From assembly GCF_040605455.1 (NCBI RefSeq), contig NZ_JBEXCV010000001.1, forward strand, positions 62,001-126,000: 64,000 nucleotides of DNA, given 5' to 3'. The notes beneath the pieces were generated by a model that was given only the letters and a program-made list of their open reading frames with translations, was not told the DNA's origin and searched no databases. Positions 18,424 through 26,590 of the stretch are shown one piece after another; position 1 is the first letter of the stretch; each line of letters begins with the position of its first letter. A program made the translations under genes and the position numbers. This DNA is from Embleya sp040605455. GTDB taxonomy: Bacteria; Actinomycetota; Actinomycetes; Streptomycetales; Streptomycetaceae.

Positions 18424-19419
18424 TCAGTACTCGCGTACGCCCGTCTCGTTGACGATCGCGCTGATCAACCGGGCCGGAGTGACGTCGAAGGCCGGGTTGA
18501 AGGCACGCGAGCCGGCCGGGGCCACCCGGACACCGGCCACCTCCAGCACCTCGGACTCGGGCCGCTCCTCGATGGTGATCTCGTCGCCGTGCGCGGTCGC
18601 GTCGTCGAACGTGGTCAGCGGCGCCGCGACCACGAACGGGATGCCCGCGTCGGCGCAGGCCAGCGCGACGCCGACCGAGCCGATCTTGTTCGCGGTGTCG
18701 CCGTTGGCGGCGATCCGGTCCGCGCCGATCACCGCGACGTCCACCAGGCCGCGCAAAATCGTGCTCGCCGCCGCGCCATCCGGCTGGACCAGGTGCGCGA
18801 TGCCCTCCTGGTCCAACTCCCAGGCGGTCAGCCGCGAGCCCTGGAGCAGCGGGCGCGTCTCGTCGACGTAGACAACCTCCAGCACGCCGCGCGCGTGCAG
18901 TTCGCGGACGATGCCGAGCGCGGTCCCCCAGCCGGCGGTGGCCAGCGAGCCGGTGTTGCAGTGGGTCAGCACGCGCAACGGGCGGCGCTCGGCCCGGGAC
19001 AGGATCCAGTCCGCGCCGTGCCGGCCGATCGCGTGGTTGGCCTCGACGTCCTCACGGACCACCGCCTCGGCCTCGGCGAGCACCGCCTCCACGCCCTTGG
19101 CGGCGAACGGCAGCACCCGGTCCACCCCGCCGGCCAGGTTGACCGCGGTGGGCCGGGCGTCCCGGATCCGGGCGATCTCGCCGGCCAGTCGGTCCGCGTC
19201 CCAGCCCTCGCGTGCGCCCTGAAGCATGGCCACCGCGACGCCGAACGCGCCGGCCGCGCCCAGGGCCGGCGCGCCGCGCACCGCGAGTCGGCGGATCGCA
19301 TCGATCAGCGCGTCCACGTCGGTGATGTCGAGGTACCCGACCCGCCGCGGCAGCGCGGTCTGGTCGAGCAGGCGCAGGCCGGTGCCGTGCCAGGCGAGCG
19401 AACGTATCTCGGAGGCCAT
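18424..19419 (-). CDS. mtnA: S-methyl-5-thioribose-1-phosphate isomerase
   Basis: A 331-residue enzyme that isomerises methylthioribose-1-phosphate to methylthioribulose-1-phosphate. Signature segments: RGAPALG at 48-54, catalytic Cys154 in THCNTGSLAT and Asp234 in IGADRIAANGD, with TANKIGSVGVAL after it. Start: ATG 19419 with GGAAAGGA upstream. It resembles eIF2B alpha-like proteins, but the catalytic residues are all present. It lies convergent to mtnB and separated from mtnD-mtnC by a molybdoenzyme pair. Confidence 0.95.
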   Translation of the reverse strand: MASEIRSLAWHGTGLRLLDQTALPRRVGYLDITDVDALIDAIRRLAVRGAPALGAAGAFGVAVAMLQGAREGWDADRLAGEIARIRDARPTAVNLAGGVDRVLPFAAKGVEAVLAEAEAVVREDVEANHAIGRHGADWILSRAERRPLRVLTHCNTGSLATAGWGTALGIVRELHARGVLEVVYVDETRPLLQGSRLTAWELDQEGIAHLVQPDGAAASTILRGLVDVAVIGADRIAANGDTANKIGSVGVALACADAGIPFVVAAPLTTFDDATAHGDEITIEERPESEVLEVAGVRVAPAGSRAFNPAFDVTPARLISAIVNETGVREY

Positions 19420-19616
19420 CGGGGTTCCTTTCCGGGCGGATGATCGGTGCCGGGCGGGGCGCGGCGGCCGCGAAATGTGGGAGGTCACCGACCCGACCGC
19501 GCGCCACGGGCGGGGGCGAGCGCACGCGGTGGCACCACGGATGCCAATGCCGCGCCCGGCAACGCCCTCCCGACCCCGCCCGGCATCCGGGACGGGTGCG
19601 TGTCGCGACGGTAACC

Positions 19617-19657
19617 CATTGTTCATATGGTGGACAATGAGTCCGCATTGTGAACAA
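19617..19657. promoter_or_regulatory. Clustered TTGTTCA/ACAATG inverted repeats
   Basis: CATTGTTCA (19617-19625), ACAATG (19634-19639), CATTGT (19646-19651) and TGAACAA (19651-19657) form nested inverted repeats, in a locally AT-rich patch within GC-rich DNA. This looks like a multi-site operator or promoter for mtnA or the rightward genes. Confidence 0.45.
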
Positions 19658-19705
19658 GCGCGAGAAGTGCCAGGTGAGGGTGCTAACCTCCCCCGAAACC
19701 AGTCG

Positions 19706-19722
19706 GATGTGATCATCACATC
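19706..19722. promoter_or_regulatory. Perfect 17-bp palindrome upstream of the molybdoenzyme genes
   Basis: GATGTGAT-C-ATCACATC is a perfect odd palindrome. It sits 23 bases before AAAGGAG (19745-19751) and a small GTG-started frame, and 372 bases before the sulfite-oxidase-like gene. Such a site suits a GntR- or CRP/FNR-like dimer; the spacing is too short for a standard CRP site. Confidence 0.5.
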
Positions 19723-19758
19723 AAGGCTAGGACTGGTGCGACCGGAAAGGAGCCGGCT

Positions 19759-19905
19759 GTGGCCGAAACGTGGCGTTGCGACGTACGTATCGAGTATCGC
19801 GGCCGCTCCATGGCGTGTGACCATCCGCCCCTTCCGCTCGACAAGCGTGGCGTCCGCGGCGTCTGTATCGGCCGCACCGGCCGCTGTTGTCGGCGCCCCT
19901 ACTGA
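19759..19905 (+). CDS. Possible small ORF (48 residues, Cys/Arg-rich)
   Basis: A GTG-started frame follows AAAGGAG at a good distance and ends at 19905. Its product has five Cys, including a Cys pair close to the end (GRCCRRPY). A translated leader peptide ahead of sulfur-related genes is conceivable, but the sequence does not match the actinobacterial Cys leader peptides I can recall. It may equally be chance. Confidence 0.25.
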   Translation: MAETWRCDVRIEYRGRSMACDHPPLPLDKRGVRGVCIGRTGRCCRRPY

Positions 19906-20094
19906 TCGACCGAGCCTGATCGACCGAGCCCGATCGATCGCGCCGACCGCCGCCCTCGCCGCCACGCTGCCGAACCCGTCCGGTCGACCGGATCGGGATC
20001 TTGAGATGAACCACACCAGATCGGCACCCCTGTCGGAGGGCGTGCCCGGGGGCCTCCGCGTCGGAGGTCCCGGCATGAGTCGGGAGGTCTCGAC

Positions 20095-20709
20095 ATGAGT
20101 CCCGCCACGCGCGGCTTCGTCGGTCGGCACACCGCCGCCGAGCGCGACCCGCGGCTGCCTCCGGGTCAGTACGACGCACGCCGCGACTTCCCCGTGCTCT
20201 CCGCCGAAGTCACTCCCGAACTCGCGCCGGCCGACTGGTCGTTCCGGATCGACGGACTGGTCGACCGGCCGCGCGGGTGGAACTGGGAACAGGCACACGA
20301 GTTGCCTCGCGGGACCTACGACGGGCCGATCCACTGCGTCACGTCCTGGTCCAAGCTGAGCACCGACTTCGGCGGCGTCCCGCTGGACGCGTTCCTGGCC
20401 GAGGCGGCCCCGCGGTCGACGGCCACGCACGCGGTGGCCTACTCGCACACCGGCTACACCACCAACCTCGCGCTCGCCGACCTGACCGGCGGCCGGGCCT
20501 GGATCGCGTTCGACTTCGAGGGCGCGCCGCTGACTCCGGCGCACGGCGGCCCCGCCCGGCTGCTGGTGCCGCACCTGTACTTCTGGAAGAGCGTCAAGTG
20601 GATCGCGGGCCTGCGCCTGCTCGACCACGACGAACCGGGCTTCTGGGAGGTCAACGGCTATCACCACCGTGGTGACCCGTGGGCGGAGGAGAGGTATTCC
20701 GGTGACTGA
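20095..20709 (+). CDS. Sulfite-oxidase-like molybdopterin oxidoreductase
   Basis: A 204-residue protein consisting of the molybdopterin-binding domain alone (YedY/sulfite oxidase superfamily). The molybdenum-ligating Cys is C81 in GPIHCVTSWSK. Family text follows: DFGGVPLDAFL, YTTNLALADL, PARLLVPHLYFWKSVKW and GFWEVNGYHHRGDPW. No Tat or Sec signal is present, so it is probably cytoplasmic. The ribosome site is GGGAGG before ATG. Its last codons overlap the start of the flavin reductase, and the two probably form an electron-transfer pair. The physiological substrate is unknown for such short members. Confidence 0.92.
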   Translation: MSPATRGFVGRHTAAERDPRLPPGQYDARRDFPVLSAEVTPELAPADWSFRIDGLVDRPRGWNWEQAHELPRGTYDGPIHCVTSWSKLSTDFGGVPLDAFLAEAAPRSTATHAVAYSHTGYTTNLALADLTGGRAWIAFDFEGAPLTPAHGGPARLLVPHLYFWKSVKWIAGLRLLDHDEPGFWEVNGYHHRGDPWAEERYSGD

Positions 20710-21511
20710 GACGACGATGTCGACGAGCGGGCCGGGCGAGCCCGGCACGCCGCCGATTCCCGCCTTCGCCGCACCCGGCCGCGCCGCGCCGAGTCTGCGC
20801 GGGAAGGTGGACTGGCAGGCGGCGACCGTGGTCGAGGTGCGCCGCGAGACGCCCAACGCGGTCACCGTACGACTCGCGCTGCCGGTGTGGCACGCGCACG
20901 TCGCGGGCCAGCACTACATGCTGCGGCTGACCGCCGCCGACGGGTACACCGCGCAGCGCCACTACTCGGTCGGCTCGGCACCGGACGACGAGGGACACAT
21001 CGAGTTCACCGTCGACCGCATGCCGGGCGGCGAGGTGTCCGGCTTCGTACACGACGTGGCCCGGGTCGGCGACGTCCTGGAGGTGCGCGGCCCGCTCGGC
21101 GGGTTCTTCGCGTGGCCCGGCGACCGGCCGGCGCTGCTGGTGGCCGGTGGTTCCGGGCTGGTCCCGCTGATGGCCATGGTCCGGCACCGACGCAGGCGCG
21201 GGTCGACCGTGCCGCTGCGCCTGGTGGCCTGCGCTCGTACTCCGGAGGATCTGTTGTACGCACGGGAGTTGACTCCGCTGCCGGGCGAGGAGCACACCGT
21301 GCTGTACAGCCGCGCGGCGCCGAGCGGGTATCCGCATCCGGTGGGTCGGCTCGGTGCGGAGACGATCGCGCCGCATGCGGCGGCGGTGCTCGCGGACGAG
21401 CGCTACGAGGTGTTCGTCTGCGGCTCGACCGGCTTCGCCGAGCACGCGGGGCGGTTGCTCACCGCGGCGGGTGTGCCGACCTCGCGCATCCGGGTGGAAC
21501 GGTTCGGCTGA
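20702..21511 (+). CDS. Ferredoxin-NADP-reductase-like FAD/NAD(P) oxidoreductase
   Basis: A 269-residue flavoreductase. The FAD-binding barrel shows RHYSVGSAP (R-x-Y-S pattern), and the NAD(P) domain begins LLVAGGSGLVPLMAMVRHR and ends with YEVFVCGSTGFAEH. No 2Fe-2S domain is present. GTG 20702 overlaps the molybdoenzyme stop by 8 bases and has GGAGGAG upstream. This strict pairing says it supplies or accepts electrons for the sulfite-oxidase-like protein. Confidence 0.92.
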   Translation: MTETTMSTSGPGEPGTPPIPAFAAPGRAAPSLRGKVDWQAATVVEVRRETPNAVTVRLALPVWHAHVAGQHYMLRLTAADGYTAQRHYSVGSAPDDEGHIEFTVDRMPGGEVSGFVHDVARVGDVLEVRGPLGGFFAWPGDRPALLVAGGSGLVPLMAMVRHRRRRGSTVPLRLVACARTPEDLLYARELTPLPGEEHTVLYSRAAPSGYPHPVGRLGAETIAPHAAAVLADERYEVFVCGSTGFAEHAGRLLTAAGVPTSRIRVERFG

Positions 21512-21593
21512 GGGAGGGGCGCGGGGGGCGGCTCGGCGGGGTGACCTGCGGGGGCGGCTTCCGTCCGGGCGGTCGGGGGGCTTTCGTCCGGGT

Positions 21594-21631
21594 GGCCGGT
21601 GGTACGAACTTCCGTGCCACCGGCCGCTTTT
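21594..21631. terminator. Terminator between the flavin reductase and mtnC
   Basis: Arms at 21594-21606 and 21613-21625 pair over 13 positions with one G-T pair. A 6-base loop and GCTTTTC follow. It lies between convergent genes and may serve both. Confidence 0.8.
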
Positions 21632-21647
21632 CGCTGTGCGCTCGGGT

Positions 21648-22397
21648 TCAGCTCGCGCGCAGGATCGCACGGTCGCCGGTGAGGTCCAGACGCGCGAAGG
21701 TCGCCGTCTCCGGGTGGTCACCCACACCTCGGTCGTAGTACGGCTCGTTCGCGTCGGGCCGGCGCACGCCGATCGTCCACCAGCCGGCCTCGCGCGCCGC
21801 GTCCAACTCCTCGACCAGGTCGGAGAGGAAGACCAGGCGCTCGGGTCGCGGCTCGCCGATCATCGCCGCGATCGTGCGGTACGAGTCGGCCACCCGCTTG
21901 GGACCCGCGTTCTCGGTGTCGAAGTGGCCGGAGAACAGCGGCAACAACGAACCCTCCGGCGAACTGCCGAACCACGCGCGCTGCGCGGCGACCGAGCCGG
22001 ACGAGAAGATGTACAGCCGGTGCCCGGCCGCGTGCCACGCGCGCAGCGCCGGGATCGCGTCCGGGTAGAAGTGCGAGGTCAGTTCGCCGGACGCGAAGCC
22101 CTCGGCCCAGATCAGGCCCTGAAGGGCCTTGAGCGGGGTGACCTTCTCGTCCCGGTCGAGCCAGCCGTTGAGCGCCTCGACGATCCGCTTGGTGTCCGCG
22201 TCCGGCTCGCCGATCAGTGCGCGTACGCCGTCGGCCGCGCGCACGACGTCCGGGTGGTCGCCGTGTTCGTCCAGCAGGCGGGCGAAGTGCTCGCGGGAGT
22301 ACGGGTAGAGCTGCTCCGTGATGAAGCCGGTGGCGCTGGTGGTGCCCTCGATGTCGATGACGACCGTGAGCGGTGCGGTGCCGGTGCCGTCGCTCAC
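21648..22397 (-). CDS. mtnC: Acireductone synthase (enolase-phosphatase E-1)
   Basis: A 249-residue HAD-superfamily enzyme that converts 2,3-diketo-5-methylthiopentyl-1-phosphate to acireductone. HAD motif I is VIDIEGTT with nucleophile D15; motif II is in YIFSSGSVAAQ; the lysine of motif III is in GPKRVADSY; motif IV is FLSDLVEELDAA. GTG at 22397 overlaps the mtnD stop (GTGA), so the two are translationally coupled. Further open frame upstream lies inside mtnD and is rejected as coding. Confidence 0.93.
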   Translation of the reverse strand: MSDGTGTAPLTVVIDIEGTTSATGFITEQLYPYSREHFARLLDEHGDHPDVVRAADGVRALIGEPDADTKRIVEALNGWLDRDEKVTPLKALQGLIWAEGFASGELTSHFYPDAIPALRAWHAAGHRLYIFSSGSVAAQRAWFGSSPEGSLLPLFSGHFDTENAGPKRVADSYRTIAAMIGEPRPERLVFLSDLVEELDAAREAGWWTIGVRRPDANEPYYDRGVGDHPETATFARLDLTGDRAILRAS

Positions 22398-22975
22398 GCC
22401 GCGTACCCGGCCCAGATCTCGTCGAAGTCCGGGAAGCGGGAGGAGATCGGGTCGCCGGTGAAGTCGCCGATCCAACCGTCCTCGTCGTGGAAGAAGCGGA
22501 TCGCGGCGACCGAGGGCTCGATGCCCATGTCGAACCAGTGGGTGATGCCCTTGGGCACCGAGAGCAGGTCGCCCGCCTCACACAGCACGGCGTGTACGCG
22601 GCCGGCGATGTGCAGGTAGAAGATGCCCGCGCCCTCGACGAAGAAGCGCACCTCGTCGTCGTCGTGGGTGTGCTCGGTGAGGAACTTGGCCCGCGCGCCG
22701 GCGGCCTTGGCCGGCCACTCCGGGTCGTCCGAGGGCTGGAGGCGGATCACGTCGACCTGGATGTAGCCCTCGGCGGCGGTGATCCGGTCCACCTCGGTCC
22801 GGTACGCCGCGATCACCTCGTCCTGCGTCGCGCCGTCCGGCAACTCGACGTCGGCCGTCCAACGCTCGAACCGCACGCCGATCGGCTCCAGCGCGGCGGC
22901 GATCTCGACCGGGTCCGAGGTACGCAGAATCAACTCGGCGGCGTCGGTCTCGGGCCAAACAGTCAGCAAGGACAT
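22394..22975 (-). CDS. mtnD: Acireductone dioxygenase
   Basis: A 193-residue cupin enzyme that oxidises acireductone to the 2-keto acid precursor of methionine (Fe form) or an off-pathway product (Ni form). Metal ligands fit the family: H102 and H104 with E108 in EHTHDDDEVRFF, and H146 in PKGITHWFD. It is the first gene of the mtnD-mtnC pair. The 66-bp repeat array starts about 170 bp upstream. Confidence 0.95.
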   Translation of the reverse strand: MSLLTVWPETDAAELILRTSDPVEIAAALEPIGVRFERWTADVELPDGATQDEVIAAYRTEVDRITAAEGYIQVDVIRLQPSDDPEWPAKAAGARAKFLTEHTHDDDEVRFFVEGAGIFYLHIAGRVHAVLCEAGDLLSVPKGITHWFDMGIEPSVAAIRFFHDEDGWIGDFTGDPISSRFPDFDEIWAGYAA

Positions 22976-23328
22976 GACATCCCTCCTCGGCTACTGAATC
23001 GGGGCGGACACCCCAGGCGACGGATCACCCCCAAAACTACCGTCTCCCCCCAACCCACCCACTCCCAAGCCCCACCCCCCGAGACACCCACCCACAACCT
23101 GCCCAACCATCCATCCCGCCCGCCGCTCGCCAACAAGCCGAACCGCAGCCCCTCCGGCACTTGAGGACAAACCAGACCGCAACCCAACCCCCACACCCCA
23201 CCGAAGCCATCCAGCCGTCCGGCGCTTGAGGACAAACCAGACCGCAACCCAACCCCCCACAGCCCACCGAAGCCATCCAGCCCGTCCGGCGCTTGAGGAC
23301 AAACCGGGCCACAGCCCAACCCCGCCGA
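22976..23328. other. Intergenic region with tandem repeats
   Basis: The left part is C-rich (CCCAACC strings); the right part is the repeat array at 23146-23320. No coding frame is credible. Confidence 0.55.
23146..23320 (+). repeat. 66-bp tandem repeat carrying the dispersed TTGAGGACAAAC core
   Basis: Three cores start at 23146, 23212 and 23278, exactly 66 bp apart each time. They share CCGGCxCTTGAGGACAAAC, and the first two are followed by CAGACCGCAACCCAACCCCC. The intervals also share CCACCGAAGCCATCCAG. The core is the same as at 15291 and 15360. Confidence 0.85.
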
Positions 23329-24192
23329 CTACGGCAAGTGCCCACCCGCACGCGCCGCAACGACCGCCTCGACCCGATTGTGCGCCCCCAGCTTCCGCAT
23401 CGCGGCCCGCAGGTAACTCTTGACCGTCTCCACCCCCAGCCCGAGCGCCTGCCCCACCTCCACATTGGTCCGCCCCACCGCAACCAACGCCAGCACATCC
23501 GTCTCCCGAGGCGTCAACCGCACCCCACGCGCCCCGCGAACCTCATCCGCAGGCCCGCCGGAGGCCCCCGCGCCGGCCGTCCGCGCCAACCGCCCGCACA
23601 CCTCCCGCAACCGCTCCCCCAGCCCGGGATCCGTCGCAGCCCCGGCCAGCGCCAGCAAATCGGCGTACGCCAGCCGGATCTCCAACGCCGCCCACCCCGG
23701 CAACTCCGCCGCCTGCGCCATACGTTGCTCGACCTCGCGGGCAACCTCGATCTCGCGCCCGGCGTCCCGCGCGGCGTCGCAGGCCGACGTCAGGATCCCG
23801 TCGCCGAAGTCGGACGGCCGCCGCAGCGCCCCGTACAGCACCGCCGCCACCCCGCGCCCCGCCGGCAACGGCACCGGCACCGCGAACACCGCACGCACCC
23901 CCTCCGTGGTGACCGCGCGGTCGTACTCGTGGCTGATCGCCGACGCCGCGACATAGTCCACCACCCGAACCGGCCGCCGCGTGGTGATCGCCTTGCCGCC
24001 GACCCCGGTCCCGGCCACCACCGTGAGCCCCGCGAGCACGCGCGTCGAGGTCCCGCTCAGATACGAGATCACCAGCCGATCCCCCGCATCGGGACACGGA
24101 CCGGCGAACGCGACGTCCACCCCGGTCCGCGCCCGAAACCGCTCGACCGCCCGACCCACCGGATCGCCGACCGAGCCCGCGTACCCGCTCAT
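23329..24192 (-). CDS. GAF-like sensor with LuxR-type HTH regulator
   Basis: A 287-residue one-component regulator. Residues about 25-165 look like a GAF-type sensor (LVISYLSGTSTRVLAGLTVV, VGGKAITTRRPVRVVDY, AVFAVPVPLPAGRGVAAVLYG). The LuxR HTH is at the C-terminus: LTPRETDVLALVAVGRTNVE, then ETVKSYLRAAMRKLG. Start: ATG 24192 with GGAGGAAGC. It is divergent from the acyl-CoA synthetase gene and probably controls it. The GAF ligand is unknown. Confidence 0.88.
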   Translation of the reverse strand: MSGYAGSVGDPVGRAVERFRARTGVDVAFAGPCPDAGDRLVISYLSGTSTRVLAGLTVVAGTGVGGKAITTRRPVRVVDYVAASAISHEYDRAVTTEGVRAVFAVPVPLPAGRGVAAVLYGALRRPSDFGDGILTSACDAARDAGREIEVAREVEQRMAQAAELPGWAALEIRLAYADLLALAGAATDPGLGERLREVCGRLARTAGAGASGGPADEVRGARGVRLTPRETDVLALVAVGRTNVEVGQALGLGVETVKSYLRAAMRKLGAHNRVEAVVAARAGGHLP

Positions 24193-24442
24193 GCTTCCTC
24201 CGTACGTCCGGCCTGTGTCCGGCCCGGGACCGACCCGGGTTCGGCTCGCCTCCACCCGCCACGAGCCCCACGCCCCCGGCGCAAGGGCAACGTACTGCCG
24301 GGCCCCGCATCGCATCACCCCCATTCGGGGGTACACCACTCGCCGCCCCCGTCCACGCCCACCTACCGTCGCGACAGCAACGCAGCACCGCCCCCTCGCG
24401 CCCTCGGCACCCCCCACATCCCGACCAGGCAGGTGACCCGCG

Positions 24443-26125
24443 ATGACCGCTTCCACGCCCCCGTCCCCGCAGCCCTCGGACGCCCCGGCCCCGAATCGCC
24501 TCGCCACCCGCCAGGGCGAACGCACGCCGCCGCTCCCGCACGAGACCATCGGCGCCAACCTGGCCCGAATCGCCGCCACCCACCCCGACCACGACGCCCT
24601 CGTCGAGTGCGCGAGCGGCCGGCGCTGGACGTACGCCGAGTTCGACGCCGCCGTCGACGACCTCGCCCGCGCCCTGATCGGCATCGGCATCGAGGCGGGC
24701 GACCGGGTCGGCATCTGGTCGCCCAACTGCGCCGAGTGGACCCTCGTCCAGTACGCCTCCGCCCGGGTCGGCGCGATCCTGGTCAACCTCAACCCGGCCT
24801 ACCGGGTGCACGAGATCGAGTACGCGCTGACCCAATCCGGCACCAGACTGCTGGTCGCCGCGTCGCGCGTGAAGACCAGCGACTACCCGGCGATGGTCGC
24901 CGAGGTCCGCCCCGCCTGCCCCGACCTGGAACGCGTCGTACACATCGGCACCCAGGACTGGCCGGCGCTGGTCGCCGAGGGCACCGCGGTCTCGGTCGAA
25001 CGGTTGCGCGCCCGCGAAGCCACGCTGCGTCCCGAGGATCCGATCAACATCCAGTACACCTCCGGGACCACCGGCTTCCCCAAGGGCGCGACCCTCTCGC
25101 ACCGCAACATCCTGGGCAACGGCTTCCAGGTGGCCGAGACCCAGGGCTGGACGGCCGCCGACCGGGTCTGCCTGCCGGTGCCCTTCTACCACTGCTTCGG
25201 CATGGTGATGGGCAACCTCGGCGCGACCAGCCACGGCGCGTGCATGGTCGTCCCGGCCGCGCTGTTCGACCCGGCCGCCACGCTGCGCGCCGTGCACGAG
25301 GAACGCTGCACCGTCCTGTACGGCGTCCCGACCATGTTCATCGCCGAACTCGCGCTGCCCGACTTCGAGGCGGGCAAGTACGACCTCTCCACGCTACGCA
25401 CCGGCGTGATGGCGGGCTCACCCTGCCCGATCGAGGTGATGAAGCGGGTGATCGACCGAATGGGCATGACCGAGGTGACCATCTGTTACGGCATGACCGA
25501 GACCTCGCCGGTGTCCACCCAGACCCGCCGCGACGACTCGCTGGAGCGCCGCGTCGGCACGGTCGGCCGAGTGCACCCGCACCTGGAGATCAAGGTGATC
25601 GACCCGACCACCGGCGCAACCGTGCCCGAGGGCACCCCCGGCGAATTCTGCACCCGGGGCTACTCGGTGATGCTCGGCTACTGGCGAGACCCCGAGCGCA
25701 CCGCCGAGGTGATCGACACGGACGGCTGGATGCACACCGGCGACCTGGCCACGATGGACGCGGACGGCTACGTCTCGATCGTCGGCCGGATCAAGGACAT
25801 GGTGATCCGCGGCGGCGAGAACGTCTATCCGCGCGAGATCGAGGAATTCCTGTACGGCCACCCGGACATCGAGGACGTCCAGGTCGTCGGCGTGCCCGAC
25901 GAACGCTATGGCGAGGAACTGATGGCCTGGATCAAACTCCGCCCCGGCGCCCCCGAACTCACCGCAACCGATCTCCGCGACTTCTGCACAGGCCGCCTCG
26001 CCCACTACAAAATCCCCCGCTACGTCCACCTCGTCGAAACCTTCCCGATGACGGTGACCGGCAAAATCCGCAAAATCGAAATGCGCGAACGCTCCATCGA
26101 ACTGCTCGACCGGGAACCCACCTGA
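24443..26125 (+). CDS. Acyl-CoA synthetase (AMP-binding, FadD-type)
   Basis: A 560-residue adenylate-forming ligase. The AMP signature is YTSGTTGFPKG at 205-215; the second motif is YGMTETSPVS; GWMHTGDLATMD and GRIKDMVIRGGENVYPREIE mark the hinge and C-terminal domain; the catalytic Lys is in TVTGKIRKIEM. It activates a medium- or long-chain carboxylic acid for CoA thioester formation. Cytosolic. Divergent to the GAF-LuxR gene. Confidence 0.95.
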   Translation: MTASTPPSPQPSDAPAPNRLATRQGERTPPLPHETIGANLARIAATHPDHDALVECASGRRWTYAEFDAAVDDLARALIGIGIEAGDRVGIWSPNCAEWTLVQYASARVGAILVNLNPAYRVHEIEYALTQSGTRLLVAASRVKTSDYPAMVAEVRPACPDLERVVHIGTQDWPALVAEGTAVSVERLRAREATLRPEDPINIQYTSGTTGFPKGATLSHRNILGNGFQVAETQGWTAADRVCLPVPFYHCFGMVMGNLGATSHGACMVVPAALFDPAATLRAVHEERCTVLYGVPTMFIAELALPDFEAGKYDLSTLRTGVMAGSPCPIEVMKRVIDRMGMTEVTICYGMTETSPVSTQTRRDDSLERRVGTVGRVHPHLEIKVIDPTTGATVPEGTPGEFCTRGYSVMLGYWRDPERTAEVIDTDGWMHTGDLATMDADGYVSIVGRIKDMVIRGGENVYPREIEEFLYGHPDIEDVQVVGVPDERYGEELMAWIKLRPGAPELTATDLRDFCTGRLAHYKIPRYVHLVETFPMTVTGKIRKIEMRERSIELLDREPT

Positions 26126-26225
26126 CCACCCCGGGAACTGACGCCCGCTCCGAAAGACGACGCGGCCCGGCCCCGAACCGGGCCGCCTCGGATCCCGGGC
26201 CGGATCCCGGGCCGACCGCCGCGCG

Positions 26226-26543
26226 ATGGACCGGGGTATCCCGAGGTACGGCAACAGCCGGCCGTCGTGGTCGATCGTCCCGGCGTCGTGGACGGTGACG
26301 ATGCCGCCGTGGTGGAGCGAGGCCAGGGTCCGGGCCTCGCGGGCGAACCGCCCTGCCGCCTCCGGGTACTGCACGACGCCGGTGACGAACTTGACGGCGA
26401 CCCGCCGGTCGAGCGTGAGATCCAGCGCGTCCCAGACTTCCCCCAACCCGCCTCTGCCCAGGACGTGCTCCACGCGGTAGCGGGCCCCCGATGATCGTGC
26501 CCCCGCCCGTTATCGCCGTTATGGGCACCCGGTCGCACGGCAT
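26226..26543 (-). pseudogene. Remnant of a Pkn-type Ser/Thr protein kinase, frameshifted and truncated
   Basis: From ATG 26543 the frame reads to GTIIGG. A one-base shift near 26487-26490 then moves the sense frame to RYRVEHVLGRGGLGEVWDALD, the glycine loop of a PknB-like kinase. The VAIK-type lysine follows in RRVAVKFVTG, then RFAREARTLASLHH and GIVTVHDAG. Similarity stops after about 85 residues (near LLPYLGIPRS), before the catalytic HRD and DFG motifs. No functional kinase can be made. It lies between the convergent synthetase and ABC permease genes. Confidence 0.75.
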
Positions 26544-26590
26544 CGTGCTCGATCGCTCCGACGGGCCCGGCTCCCGGCGCCGCCGCCTGT

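Larger units (their letters stand above)
19420..20094. other. Long divergent region between mtnA and the sulfite-oxidase-like gene
   Basis: This 675-bp stretch holds the repeat-rich site at 19617-19657, the perfect palindrome at 19706-19722, a possible 48-codon small frame after a good ribosome site (19759-19905), and short tandem repeats of TGATCGACCGAGCC around 19903-19945. No larger gene is supported. Confidence 0.5.

Noticed and set aside
20006..20098. 30-codon frame ending in an ATGA overlap with the sulfite-oxidase-like gene
   Set aside because: No ribosome site and low-information sequence. The overlap alone is not enough to call a leader peptide.
23146..23320. CRISPR array
   Set aside because: The unit is 66 bp with largely conserved intervals, no unique spacers and no cas genes.
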